From: Hymenopus coronatus
Lineage: Eukaryota; Arthropoda; Insecta; Mantodea; Hymenopodidae
Direction: 5' to 3'
Assembly: GCA_030762935.1 (NCBI GenBank)
Contig: CM060897.1
Span: 108,094,176 to 108,158,175 of the forward strand
DNA length: 64,000 nucleotides
The notes beneath the pieces were generated by a model. The model was given only the letters and a program-made list of their open reading frames with translations. It made no database searches and was not told the origin of the DNA. Each line of letters starts with the position of its first letter. Within the stretch, counting starts at the first letter, position 1. The translations under genes were made by a program, and so were the position numbers. Positions 20,640-30,889 of the stretch are shown piece by piece.

Positions 20640-21362
20640 AGCAAGCTTCCCGTTGTGTGCACTGTGTTATTAATAGTTTTCTATACATTTATTTATCTTT
20701 CCTTCCCAGCAGGTAAGGTGGGTTCAAAGCGGTTTCCCCCCATTTTAATTTGTTTTCCTATTTCTTCGCGCATTTTCAGGCGACGTAACTTAGAAAGAGT
20801 AACTGGTAAGCAGTTCGCGCTTCATTTGTTCACGATGTTAAAATTGTCGATTTGCAATCGCAACCACGAGCCGCAAAAGATCAACCGTTTAAGCTAAATC
20901 GTTTATCGAAAGCCAATAAAAATATAGTTTTTAAAGTACCTTCATTGCGAGCAGAGATTTTCTAGCGTTCTACTGCTGAAGGTCAGATAATGAAGTGCAG
21001 TAAACCAAATGCTACATTTAACCCCTAAATACGTTAGAAAATATCGTGCTACTGAGATAATCAGGCCTATACTGTAACGTCTTTTTTTATGGCGTTGCAA
21101 ATTGTAAAAACCCGCTAAACATTTATTACGCACTACTCGGCATTCTGTAACTTCCTAACAAAACAAACTTTTGTTAAGAATCAGAATTTTAATATTGCTG
21201 TAAGAGAAAACACGATAAGAGAGAAACATTGAATTATTAAATGCTTATTTATGCAATTTAGCGTATGTTACGGATTGCGCTTAGGTACGCAATGTTTCGT
21301 GCGAAATAATGCTCTCAACATGGCTTTTAAGATTCAGGTTCGATTCTCGGGCAGTGCAAGTA
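20640..21362. other. Unrecognised
   Basis: Includes a GC-richer patch at 20700-20890. A 95-codon open frame at 20610-20897 overlaps an HR end and matches nothing known to me. Confidence 0.4.
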
Positions 21363-21364
21363 TT

Positions 21365-21600
21365 TATGCCGGTCCCCATGGACGCGCTCGCTGAAGTGCC
21401 TTTAACGCTTCGTGGCGCAGGGGATCGTGGGTTCGAGTCCCGCCTTGGTACATGGGTGTTTGTAAATGTGTATTTATATTATAAGCAAAAACGGTAATCA
21501 AATAGAAAGAAAAACGAAGGAAATGTTGGGAAAAAGAAAAAAAAAATACAGACCCGGAGTCCTGACAAAACTGCGAAACTATATTTTTAATAATAATAAA
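21365..21600 (+). mobile_element. S-E SINE copy 2
   Basis: GCCGGTCCCCATGGACGCGC, GATCGTGGGTTCGAGTCCCG (B box), then TGTATTTATATTATAAGC and CCGGAGTCCTGACAAAACTG, the same order as the copy at 5515. Confidence 0.75.
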
Positions 21601-21604
21601 AATG

Positions 21605-22010
21605 AATTTTTATAGCAAACATAATATTGTGTAATCTGTATTGTAATAAAAGGTAACGATTATTAATTTAAGAGTTTTAGGTTGAAACACTTATTAATAT
21701 AATGTGTTGATTTGTGAAATTCACGAATATATATATTTAGGGTTAACATTAGAAACTAAGCACTTTTGAGCGCTCTAAGTTGTTACATTACATTTTCGTT
21801 CCCCAGAAACATTTTAAGAGAATTTACTATTTGCTAAAGTAAGCGCTAGCAAAAATCTATTTGCCAGCTTTTCGTAAACATTGAAAACAGAATGTGCCAG
21901 GAAGAGTGTAGCGGAAGACAGCGAGGTTTGGTCTTAAAGTGAATTAAATGATTTTAATTTGTACTTGATAAATTTTCGTATGAAAAATAATGCGACAATA
22001 GTAATAAATG
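21605..22010. other. Unrecognised
   Basis: AT-rich, no named similarity. Confidence 0.4.
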
Positions 22011-22014
22011 AAAT

Positions 22015-22302
22015 GGCGTGTTATTTATGGACGCTCTTTAACTGCTGTGGTGTCAGCGTTCCATTCTATACTGGGCGTGAAAGACCGCTTAATTTTGCTC
22101 AGGGGCTTATCAGGATTGAGGTTCTTTTACGTGCCGTAAATCTACGACATGGAGCCCACGGCTTTACTTCGCTTCCGAAGGGAGTCCGCTAAGGATTTTT
22201 ACGTTCAGAAAAAAATCTATCCCCTCGGCCGGGTTTGTACCGCGACCTTGGGTACATGAAGTCAGCATGGTAACCACTACACCTCGGAGGGCAACTACAA
22301 TA
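22015..22302 (-). mobile_element. S-F SINE copy 1
   Basis: The minus strand starts CCTCCGAGGTGTAGTGGTTA (A box) and CCCAAGGTCGCGGTACAAAC (decayed B box). The body follows with CCCTTCGGAAGCGAAGTAAA and GTCGTAGATTTACGGCACGT. A second copy is at 35823-36065, and the body is shared with the S-H element at 61600, which has a different head. Confidence 0.8.
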
Positions 22303-22304
22303 GT

Positions 22305-24098
22305 AATAGGAACAACTTCCTCCAATTAAAAGAGCTCTTTTCCCTACCTAAAACATTATGGCTAATTATCAGAAAAGAATGATTTTTCTTCAAAGAATAA
22401 GACGCAAGAACATGTATACAAACTGACTAAAGCTAAAACTAACAAAAAAATGTATAAGGATTTACGTATCTATGCTTGATGGTATACATTATCCCGTCAG
22501 AAAAAAACTGCATGCCAACTGTATATTAAAAAAGTATTACGAAATTCAAAAGCTATCAAGAAAATTAGGCAATCTATTATGGATTGATATAAAACTGCAT
22601 CAAAATAATACGAGAATCCAATTCTGTGCTTTTAATTATTTTGTCAGTCTCTCCTAACCTAAAACTTGAATTTCATTTTACAGGGTCACTGCCACAGCTG
22701 TTCAGTCGTTGTGCGAATTTTACCCCTAACATATCTAATTCTTTGGTCCTGTTCTGGTATGGATTTGAAAAATCCACATAATTATATTTTATGTTACGCT
22801 TCCTCTCCATTTCAGGAAGGAAAAGTAACAAAAATAATCGGTAGTTGATATTAAGGCGCTGTTGATTAATGAGAAACAAGACGCTATCGCAGAGCGCACG
22901 ATTGTTAGATTAGTCACTCGAGCCAGTTTAACAAACCGCGAGGAAACAAACGAGTTTACAGAATGCCAAATAGGGGAACTTTGGTTAAGAGCTTAACAAA
23001 TAATTGTTAATAACGAAGTTACAGAATAGCCCTGAATAAGACCTGTAACTCGACATCACCAAGATTACAGAAATCATGCAGGAATATTAATAGAAAGATT
23101 GATGAACCTTACACTTCCTGAAGATGTGACTTACCAGATAGAAGAGCAGCTTCTGTCTCCTGATGAATCTCCCGACAAGATTGACTGCACTGTTATGAAT
23201 CTACAGTGGAACTGCAGTAAGCTAACTGGCACATTCTCTGAACACTGTTCCTCAGATATCGCCACCCGAGGGTGGGGTGGGGCGGAGCGTTTGTGGGGAG
23301 GGGTTGAAGGGCACAAGGGGTCCGAAGGGCAAAGTCGAAACAAACCACTGATATTCATCTTTTCCTTTTCGTTCAACATTTCCACTCGCCATGCATTATT
23401 TATAGCCCGATCGCGACCAATAATCCCGCATCCATCTTCACGCAGCACGTGGTGGCGGTGTGACTAACGCAATTACACAACGTGTTCGATCTACATCTGA
23501 GGATATCAATTATTTTCTACCGTTATGGCATATATATATTTAACCTCAAGACTTACTGACGTGTGGCTTCATAGGGCAGTAACATTCGACCGCGACATTT
23601 ATCTATTAATGAAAATGTTCTAATACTAAGAAGATTCGAAGAAAATTCTTAACTAATAGAAGCTGTTAACTTATCAGATTCGTGTGATTTATTTCCCCCT
23701 GACATCTGACTTTCCTTGACAGCAAGCCGACTTAAAGAAACCCGACTTTCCGGTCAACAATTTCCTTGTCATCTCTTCTGTGTTGAAGAAGGACAAGTGA
23801 CGGTATACGACAGGTTGCAGCTGGATGGTGGGTTGGCCACTGTAGAGTTTATACTGGCGTCTTCGATCAGGACCCGCATTCGAGGTTTTTCGGCCCAGAC
23901 TCCCTCGTGGTTTGTGAGCAGGGATGTACCACTTATTTTCAATGTAGATACCAACTACATACTCATATTCTACTCTTAAGACATTTTCAGAAGCATATAC
24001 CACACCATAAACTTACATATGCCTAAAAATTAAAATTCTACCAATTTTACTCAAACTCGAAATGTACCACTGATTTCCAATGCAGATACCAAATACAT
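22305..24098. other. Unrecognised, with a short direct repeat
   Basis: No gene can be named. GATGTACCACTTATTTTCAA (23923) and a near copy at about 24060 form a direct repeat of roughly 37 bases. Overlapping open frames of 100-122 codons at 23099-23467 and 23131-23448 on opposite strands, and at 23689-24003 on the minus strand, lack recognisable domains. Confidence 0.4.
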
Positions 24099-24099
24099 T

Positions 24100-24250
24100 C
24101 GGAGGTGTTCCATCTGCAACCGTTAGGGGCCCTGTCCATGCTTGCGCCCGTAATCCGGATCTGGCCGCCTTTCGGTTATCTCCCCTCATCCCTCTCTCTC
24201 TGGTGTCCCGTAAGATGCAAAGGTTCCTGAGCCTAAAGTCTGTTCCACGT
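24100..24250 (+). repeat. Repeat L copy 1
   Basis: GGTGTTCCATCTGCAACCG followed by GGCCCTGTCCATGCTTGC matches, in opposite orientation, the sequence at 56540-56605. The element type is unknown. Confidence 0.5.
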
Positions 24251-24504
24251 TAAGGTTGCCCCTTATCTCTTAACTGCCACATGATTAAGTTACCTCTCAC
24301 TGACTGTTGTGGTAAATTGGCGACGATCCTTCGTTTTAAACCTGCCTCTGGATGAAGAAAACCCCTACTTCTCTCATGATAGATATACTTTTAATGTCTG
24401 ACCGTGCTCTGCATAGTTTGTATATCGTCATTCAAAACATTCTTCGCCAAACAGGGGAAAGGGGTTGGGAATTGTGACGGACAGCTTATAAGAAATAAAG
24501 TTCA

Positions 24505-24778
24505 GACTGCCTTCGTGGTCGAGTGGTCAGCGAGCCGACTTCTCACCTGGAGGTCCCGGATTCGATTCCCGGATGGGCGGGGAATTTTTCTTAATTCAGA
24601 ATTATTCCCTATCCGCCACATAGTCGGAAGAATGTATGATAGAGTGAATGTGTGTGTGTTTGTGTGTTTGAGGAAAATAAAACGATTTAAACCCAACGTA
24701 AAGAACATACAGACGAGTTATTTCTACTGCAAAAAACCGATATGACCTTAGATGTTAAAGGGGGGCTATATAAAATGA
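24505..24778 (+). mobile_element. S-C SINE copy 1
   Basis: The tRNA-like head has GTGGTCGAGTGGTCAGCGAG (A box) and CCGGATTCGATTCCCGGATG (B box). The body follows with TTATTCCCTATCCGCCACAT, a GTGTGT tract, GATTTAAACCCAACGTAAAG and TTAGATGTTAAAGGGG at the end. It is the most complete S-C copy and lets the nested copy at 62582 be read. Confidence 0.85.
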
Positions 24779-24793
24779 AACAATATTAGTTAA

Positions 24794-24796
<3 letters not shown>

Positions 24797-24863
<67 letters not shown>

Positions 24864-24866
24864 AAG
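24797..24866. repeat. (GA)n microsatellite
   Basis: About 70 bases of perfect GA. Open frames across it are artefacts of the repeat. Confidence 0.95.
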
Positions 24867-24869
24867 CGA

Positions 24870-25455
24870 TACCGAACAAAATGAGGAACAGGCCTTACGT
24901 GCGGAGCTCTGCCCTTGAGTCTTGAAGACCTCATCCATGTGTAATTCTAACAACGAAAGTGGTGGAAAAATTGTCAGAAACCACAATGAAATGTTTCATG
25001 TTTTGTTATATATTCTTTGATAGAACATATGTTTTCTCAAAGATTATCTACTGCTGTTTTATTCAAAATCAGTTTTATACTTTCTATTAAGAAACAAACG
25101 AAAACAGAAACTTTGCTAAAGCCATGTACAACGCTCACCAGATAAAAGCAACATTTAATATTATCTAAAACTTATCAAATGTATTTGAAAGCTACGTAAG
25201 TAACGCGCACAAAGAATCTCCTTTATTCACAATCTAGAAGAGTATCTATCTTCTTGGAATAAAATTAGATGATTTTTTTATCCAAATGTTTGTTACTGCT
25301 CGAAGAGCGAGGCACATTAGGGCACGCCTAATAATTTTGAAAAGTGGAATGAAGAACTATTTTTGAGTACTGCTGCTCTGCATCTGCCTGCTGCCGTAAG
25401 GAATCATTTGAAGGTTATAACCGAGAGGTGAGTGAGAAGTGCATAATAATTAATA
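24870..25455. other. Unrecognised
   Basis: AT-rich, nothing named. Confidence 0.4.
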
Positions 25456-25459
25456 TGTT

Positions 25460-25632
25460 AAGTTGATGGTTTCCGTGGCCGCACTCGCTTTGATGATTCA
25501 TGGCGCAGGGGATCGAGTCCTGCCTTGGGCTTGGGTGTTTATACGTTTGTAAATGTGTAGGTATATTTGTAAGTAAACGGAAAACAAAGGAAATGTAGGG
25601 AAAAAAAGAAGAAAAAATTATACAAAACTCAG
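25460..25632 (+). mobile_element. S-E SINE copy 3, diverged
   Basis: GGTTTCCGTGGCCGCACTCG, TTCATGGCGCAGGGGATCGA, GTCCTGCCTTGGGCTTGG and TTTGTAAATGTGTAGGTATA follow the S-E order. The B box has lost its GGTT. Confidence 0.65.
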
Positions 25633-25667
25633 GATACACTGCACACGTATGCTACCAAACTCTTGCT

Positions 25668-26338
25668 CTTTTTATTTTCTCTAGCACGCAGATACACAAG
25701 GAATTGTATTTGAGCCGAAAATCCTCTACCGACATTTCAACGGAAATACGTGTTTTGGGGTACCTTGAATAGATACACAAACAAAAAATTACAATAAAGC
25801 TCATGCGCGCGTTTGTGGACGCATAACTGAAAACAACTTGGTATTTAAGTTGTGTCTTTCAGGGATGCGCCACCAAGATTTTCAGGAACATCCCCCTCAG
25901 GCCAAACTACCCATTACATGGAACATTTTTCGAAATTTTCGATTTTCTCAAAAATTGCTGTAACGACTTTGAAATACCATATTTCAAAGATATTTAAATG
26001 GCAAATAAACTGTACATTCTTAACAAATTATGTGATAGTTTTTTTAAATACAACTTTTCTCGAACGGGAAGTCCTCATCCGTTTCATATATCTTATTTTA
26101 CTCTTGGCCATAGAAAAAGAACAGAATTTCAATAACAATCCCAGAGCGACAGCTTAAATATTTGACTATCGCTTTAGCCTAGTGTTTTCCCTTATTTCAC
26201 TTCTACTTACAAGGAAACAACTAATAAGACCGCTTCTGGTCACGATTATCTCGACTAGTATTGCGTAGTTAAAAGAATTATCCTTTGTAAGAATAGTTTG
26301 TTTGCAGAACAGGTAGAGAAATTCATGTAATTGGGAAA
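25668..26338 (-). mobile_element. HR copy, internally shortened
   Basis: Starts at the palindrome end with TTATTTTCTCTAGCACGC and ends AACAGGTAGAGAAATTCATG. The GGGATGCGCCACCAAGATTT, CATTACATGGAACATTTTTC and TACAAGGAAACAACTAATAA blocks are in reverse order as expected. The segment between the TTAACAAATTATGTG and TTTCTCGAACGGGAAGTCCT blocks is partly missing. Confidence 0.8.
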
Positions 26339-26339
26339 C

Positions 26340-27635
26340 ATTATTTTACTACTTTTTTCTTTTACTTGGCAAAGTATGCTTACATTTCTGCTTAGGATTT
26401 CACGTAATTATCTGTGATAATGTAAATATTTTCAACCTCCCATCTATTTTTTAAATGAAACACTTCTGATTTTATGTCCAAACGCGTATCATGAAATTGT
26501 TTCGGATGCCCTCAAGACTTTTCGCTATTCCTTCACGTCTCGTTCCACGAATACGTCGGTCAGTCGTGCCATCTGCTTAGAAGACAGGCTACATGCACAT
26601 TGCTAACAGAATCTAATTTTATCGCAAGGTGTCCATTTTATGTCGTAAAAGTATAGGATGGAAAGCGTCAACAGATTAAGAATAAGGTCTTTGTTAAAAT
26701 TTAATTGAAATTGTTTCTTCACAAATTTATCGGGTTTCTCAGCTAGCCTAGCTAGCCCACATAATGCCCCTGATAGTGATAATATATACAAAATATTGTT
26801 TCGGTAATTTGAGGCAGTAGTAATGACTGCAAGAAGATGTAAATAATTAACATGCAAGATAATTTAAAAAAATATATGTAATACAGAAATGAAATTATAT
26901 TTTTGAAGGATGTTAGCATTAGCTTAGAAGAGAGAAAATTCAGCTGAAACTGTATGCCATAAAAGATAAATCTTTCGAAAGATATTTGTGGACAACAGAC
27001 AGGGAGCTGGGTGAAATGTATAACACAATATCTTTGAGCTAAAAAATATAAGAGATTGTGAAATTACAGAAAAGTTACTGAGAGTTAGCAACCTAAGTTA
27101 AATAGCAGAATGGTTTCTATTGGTTAATGAAAAGAGACGCTCCTGTGAGCGGGAAAGAAAGCCAATTAGAGCACAATTTAAATGTTCAGGCAGAACAAGA
27201 GTGTACGAACGTATATTTACGGAGACGCAGTTCTCAATGGAATTCGTTTTCATTTACTGTACAGTGCAGCTCGTTTAGATAGAAATGAATTTAGTTGTTC
27301 TCCCCCAGAATTTGGTATTACAGATTACTAACGTAAGAAACGTGTCACGCGAAGTCTAAGTATCTCGTGTATATACTTTCAGCTATGATCGCATAGAAAT
27401 ATAAACGATTATTAACTATGAAGTCTCTTGGTAACAGTTAAAATAAATTGCTTAAACTAAAAGTTACAAATGTGATAGCTCTGAAATATTTTCTTTTACT
27501 GTTCAAACCCTGTTAAGATTTGCTCGATCAAGGTACCCAATTACCCGGAGCATAAAAATGGGATAATGAGTAGTGGGAACGCCGCAAATCTATGCTTTAA
27601 GTAAAGTGAGGTTACAAATTCTAAACTTAATCTGT
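26340..27635. other. Unrecognised AT-rich DNA
   Basis: No domain or repeat named. Confidence 0.5.
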
Positions 27636-27639
27636 TAAA

Positions 27640-27915
27640 TAGTTTCTACTCATATAAGCTGCCATAACTACAGCGAAGTCATAAGTACATATATAAAAAA
27701 ACTTATAACCGTTGAATAGTTGCAGGGTTATATTAATATAAAGATTTATGAAGAAAATTAAACATTTTCCTCTATTGTAAGCTTTTGTATAGCTGAAGTT
27801 GTTATGTGGCGTCTATAAGCTATTTCATAGCTAAGGTAAAGTTACATTTCAATAAACTGTTCAATAGTTGTTGCAAGGTTATGTTAATATCAAGTTTTCT
27901 AAAGCAAAGGTAACA
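27640..27915. repeat. Repeat M, short tandem-like array 1
   Basis: A repeated theme: ATAACTACAGCGAAGT ... GTTGAATAGTTGCAGGGTTA, then AGCTGAAGTTGTTATGTGGC ... CATAGCTAAGGTAAAGTTAC ... GTTCAATAGTTGTTGCAAGG. Units are about 120-160 bases and diverged. The same theme recurs at 30545-30880. Confidence 0.6.
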
Positions 27916-27919
27916 AATA

Positions 27920-28195
27920 TTAAGTTTTTTACTTTCGGTTTAGCTCCCGATCTGGGAACCAATGATTTACTTGCAAAATACTTACGGATTCCGGTAATTA
28001 TGTCCAGCGCAACCCTGAAGGACTAAGGAGTATTTGAAGATGTTGCTCCGACGAAGTCATATTGCCCACTCGCCCGCACTCGTTTGCAACCTCACTTAAA
28101 TAGGCAAAGTAACGCCGTTATCAAGTACATCGTACACCAAGAGTGCCAAAAATAGCAACAAATCAATGTTGCCAACTAATGACAATCTGTTATTC
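27920..28195. other. Unrecognised
   Basis: Nothing named. Confidence 0.4.
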
Positions 28196-28204
28196 ATAGT
28201 AATG

Positions 28205-28410
28205 CGAGTGGGCTTAAGCCTTGCAGATCCCTCGACTACGCCGTGATTCATCGGCTTTACAGATCCCTAGGCTACGCCCTGTTGTCGCTCTGCAGTCTCT
28301 CCGCTCCTCTCATTTAAAAAAACATCCCTCGACTACGCTTTGCGGCTTAGGACCCAACCTCTCAGCTATGCATTTTGGCTTAGGCCCTCTACCGTCGCCT
28401 GCGCAATGTT
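28205..28410. repeat. GC-rich minisatellite around ATCCCTCGACTACGC
   Basis: The motif AGATCCCTCGACTACGCC occurs at about 28226, a variant AGATCCCTAGGCTACGCC at 28261 and ACATCCCTCGACTACGC at 28321, interleaved with CGGCTTTA/GCGGCTTAGG/TGGCTTAGG segments. This reads as a decayed array of a roughly 35-base unit. It keeps an 80-codon frame open, which I regard as a by-product. Confidence 0.7.
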
Positions 28411-28411
28411 C

Positions 28412-28668
28412 ACATTGTGAAAGTCGCGGAGAGACAAGAACAGAAGAAGCAGTGCTCTCATGATGCCTCGGGTGGGGCATACGTTATTGTCATCCGTCGT
28501 GTTAGAGTGACAGAAGTGACAAAAGTGAAATGCTATGGCGGCAAGTGCATTAAAACATTAAATATAAGTGAATAATTGTCATTAGTGTGTATTACCCATG
28601 TTTTAATAATAAAATACTACGTGTGAAAGATATAGTGATTTCGAATGGTTTCAGGATCAGGAGTTTAT
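28412..28668. other. Unrecognised, GC-richer than flanks
   Basis: Nothing named. Confidence 0.4.
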
Positions 28669-28670
28669 CC

Positions 28671-29436
28671 TTATTTTCTCTATTTCTACTTAGTACATAC
28701 ATATAGAAGGTATTGTACGTTTCATCCAAAAATTTGATACCGAGATTTCACCGGAAATGTTTTGAGGTCCGCTAAATTATATAATCTTTTTAGAAAAATT
28801 GATTCCAATTTTTTTTTTTAGAAAAATGTCCGTGTGTCTATGGACAGTATAGAACAAAAACAAAACGACCGTTAAATACCAAACATAATTATGTTTAACA
28901 TCTTCCATGGATGCGACACAAATATTTTAAAGAAAATCCCCCTACCCCAAACTACCCTTTACACAGACACTTTTTTTGAAAAATTTGTTTTTTTCAAAAA
29001 CAGCTTTAACGATTTTGATTATAATAACTTACACTAAAGATATTTACACCACAAATGAAATGTATATCTTGAATTTTCTGAAACTAGACGATGAATACCT
29101 CTTTATTTGGCTGAATTTTGCATAATTGGTAACTCGTAAGAAATTGACAAAACCGTATTACACATATCGCAGAAACACATAATTTATGTCGTTTTTTGTG
29201 TAGAATTGATCGTTTCTGAGATATTCCTTATGATTGGTTTCAATTTTAAGCTTTGTAACTATTCTGAAACGCAAGTCACCTTTCGTTTTACTCTCTTATT
29301 TTACTAGTGGCCATGCACAGCGAACCTATTCACATGATGATAGTTTTTAAAAGATTTGACTATCGTATTAGCCTAGTGTACTCATTTTTTCCCCCCCTTC
29401 TACTCACAAGGAAGCGACTATTAAGACCATTTCTGT
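28671..29436 (-). mobile_element. HR copy, interrupted near its end
   Basis: Starts TTATTTTCTCTATTTCTACT and follows the reverse order through GATGCGACACAAATATTTTA and CCCTTTACACAGACAC to AAGGAAGCGACTATTAAGAC at 29430. About 400 unrelated bases follow, after which the HR end appears at 29845-29890 (GGAGCAGCTAGAGAAATTTA, GTGAATGTAACACATGACAT), so the copy was probably split. Confidence 0.75.
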
Positions 29437-29437
29437 A

Positions 29438-29842
29438 TGCAGGTGACGACGGCTGTTGATCAAATTGCTGAGAATGCGGTGCGTTAATTCCTGACTCCAA
29501 CCAGCGAGTTATCGAAGTATTTGCAAAAGCTAAGGATCTAAGGATGGACTTCATTTACAAATAAAAAGGTTAGTGTATTTACTCACAAATTAGCATTACA
29601 TTCCCATTGATGGTTTTAATTTTTAAACTGTGCCCCACCAGATAATTTGACCAGGATCTGCCACCTTTATATCTTTAACAACAAGTGCAGAGAGATAAAG
29701 AATTGTTCACACTCGCGCTATTTTTGAACAGCTGACCGACGTTGAAAGTTCGTCTGGATTTTTTTCCACCAAGACTGCTACCGCGCATACAGCTGATGAG
29801 AAAGGACCGAAAAATAAGATCTGTTGGGTTCTTCACATGACT
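29438..29842. other. Unrecognised insert within an HR copy
   Basis: Lies between two parts of one HR copy. No SINE head, no inverted ends and no coding motif were recognised. Confidence 0.4.
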
Positions 29843-29844
29843 TG

Positions 29845-30535
29845 ATGCATGTGGAGCAGCTAGAGAAATTTATGTGAATGTAACACATGACATTTTTTTT
29901 TCGTAGAGTTAACATTTCTGTGATATTCCTTGTTATTTGTTTCAGTTTTAAAATATTTAAGCTTTTCTCAAACGTGAATTACGACATTCCTGATTCCTTT
30001 GTTTCCTTTTTTACTTCTGGCTATGGAAAGAGAACCGAGTTTCATTCACGTAGCAGCCAGCTTTTTAAAGATTTACTATTGCTTTAAATTTGTATATTCC
30101 CTTCTTTTCCTTCTACCAATAAGGAACTACATAATAGGACTACTACTCCTAATATTTATCTCGACTAACATGTACTATTTAGTAGAATAATTTTTGTAAG
30201 GATAGTATGTACCAGAATAAGTAAAGGAAGTCATGTGAATTTTTTTTTTGAGTTAACAATTGCCGAGATATTCCTTGTTATTTACTTATATTTTTCTCCA
30301 GTGGTAAACCGATTTTCATTTTTATTCGTCTTGGTCGTGCAAAGAGAAGGGAATTTCAAAGACATCACATAGCGACAGGGTTTTAAAAGTTTTGATTATC
30401 GCTGTATCCAGCCCATTCCCTTATTTTCCTTCTACTTGGAGGATCTAAATAAGGAATAAAAGCATTACTGCTAACGTTTATCTCAACTGGTATGAACTAG
30501 AGAGAGTCATGTGAATCAAACACATCAAAATTTTT
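29845..30535 (-). mobile_element. Three successive HR tails
   Basis: An ATCTGATG-end tail at 29845-29886 is followed, within a T-run, by an internal HR part starting TTTTTCGTAGAGTTAACATT (29888-30236). Its own end (AGGAAGTCATGTGAAT) is again followed, in a T-run, by TTTTGAGTTAACAATTGCCG (30242-30530). This suggests repeated insertion into the same T-run of HR. Confidence 0.7.
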
Positions 30536-30544
30536 GCAACATAA

Positions 30545-30885
30545 ATTGTTATATAGTTTTCTGTTTCATAGCTTAAAATGAAGTTATAATGCATATAATG
30601 TAACATTCCAGTTCCAACAGCTGTTGCAAGGTTGTAATAATGTAAGTTTTTTTGAAACAGTTCTGCAGCAGAATTGAGCTTATATTATTAGAATACGAGG
30701 TAGTTAATATGCACCAGATTAAGTCCTGCCACAAAATTGTAGCAACCTGTGTATATATTATGTAAAAGTTTGAACAATTTGTTCCGCAGGTGAAGTGAGG
30801 TGATATGTGGTAATACGATTTAAGTGCATTAACTGTTCCGCAGCAGAAATATCGTTATAGTTTGCAATAATTTGATTAATATTAC
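30545..30885. repeat. Repeat M, array 2
   Basis: CATAGCTTAAAATGAAGTTA, CAACAGCTGTTGCAAGGTTG and ACTGTTCCGCAGCAGAA repeat the theme seen at 27640-27915. Function unknown. Confidence 0.55.
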
Positions 30886-30889
30886 ATTG

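Noticed and set aside
24786..24986. Minus-strand frame with a Ser-Leu repeat
   Set aside because: It is the translation of the (GA)n microsatellite.
28221..28463. 80-codon frame as a gene
   Set aside because: It arises from a minisatellite whose unit keeps the frame open.
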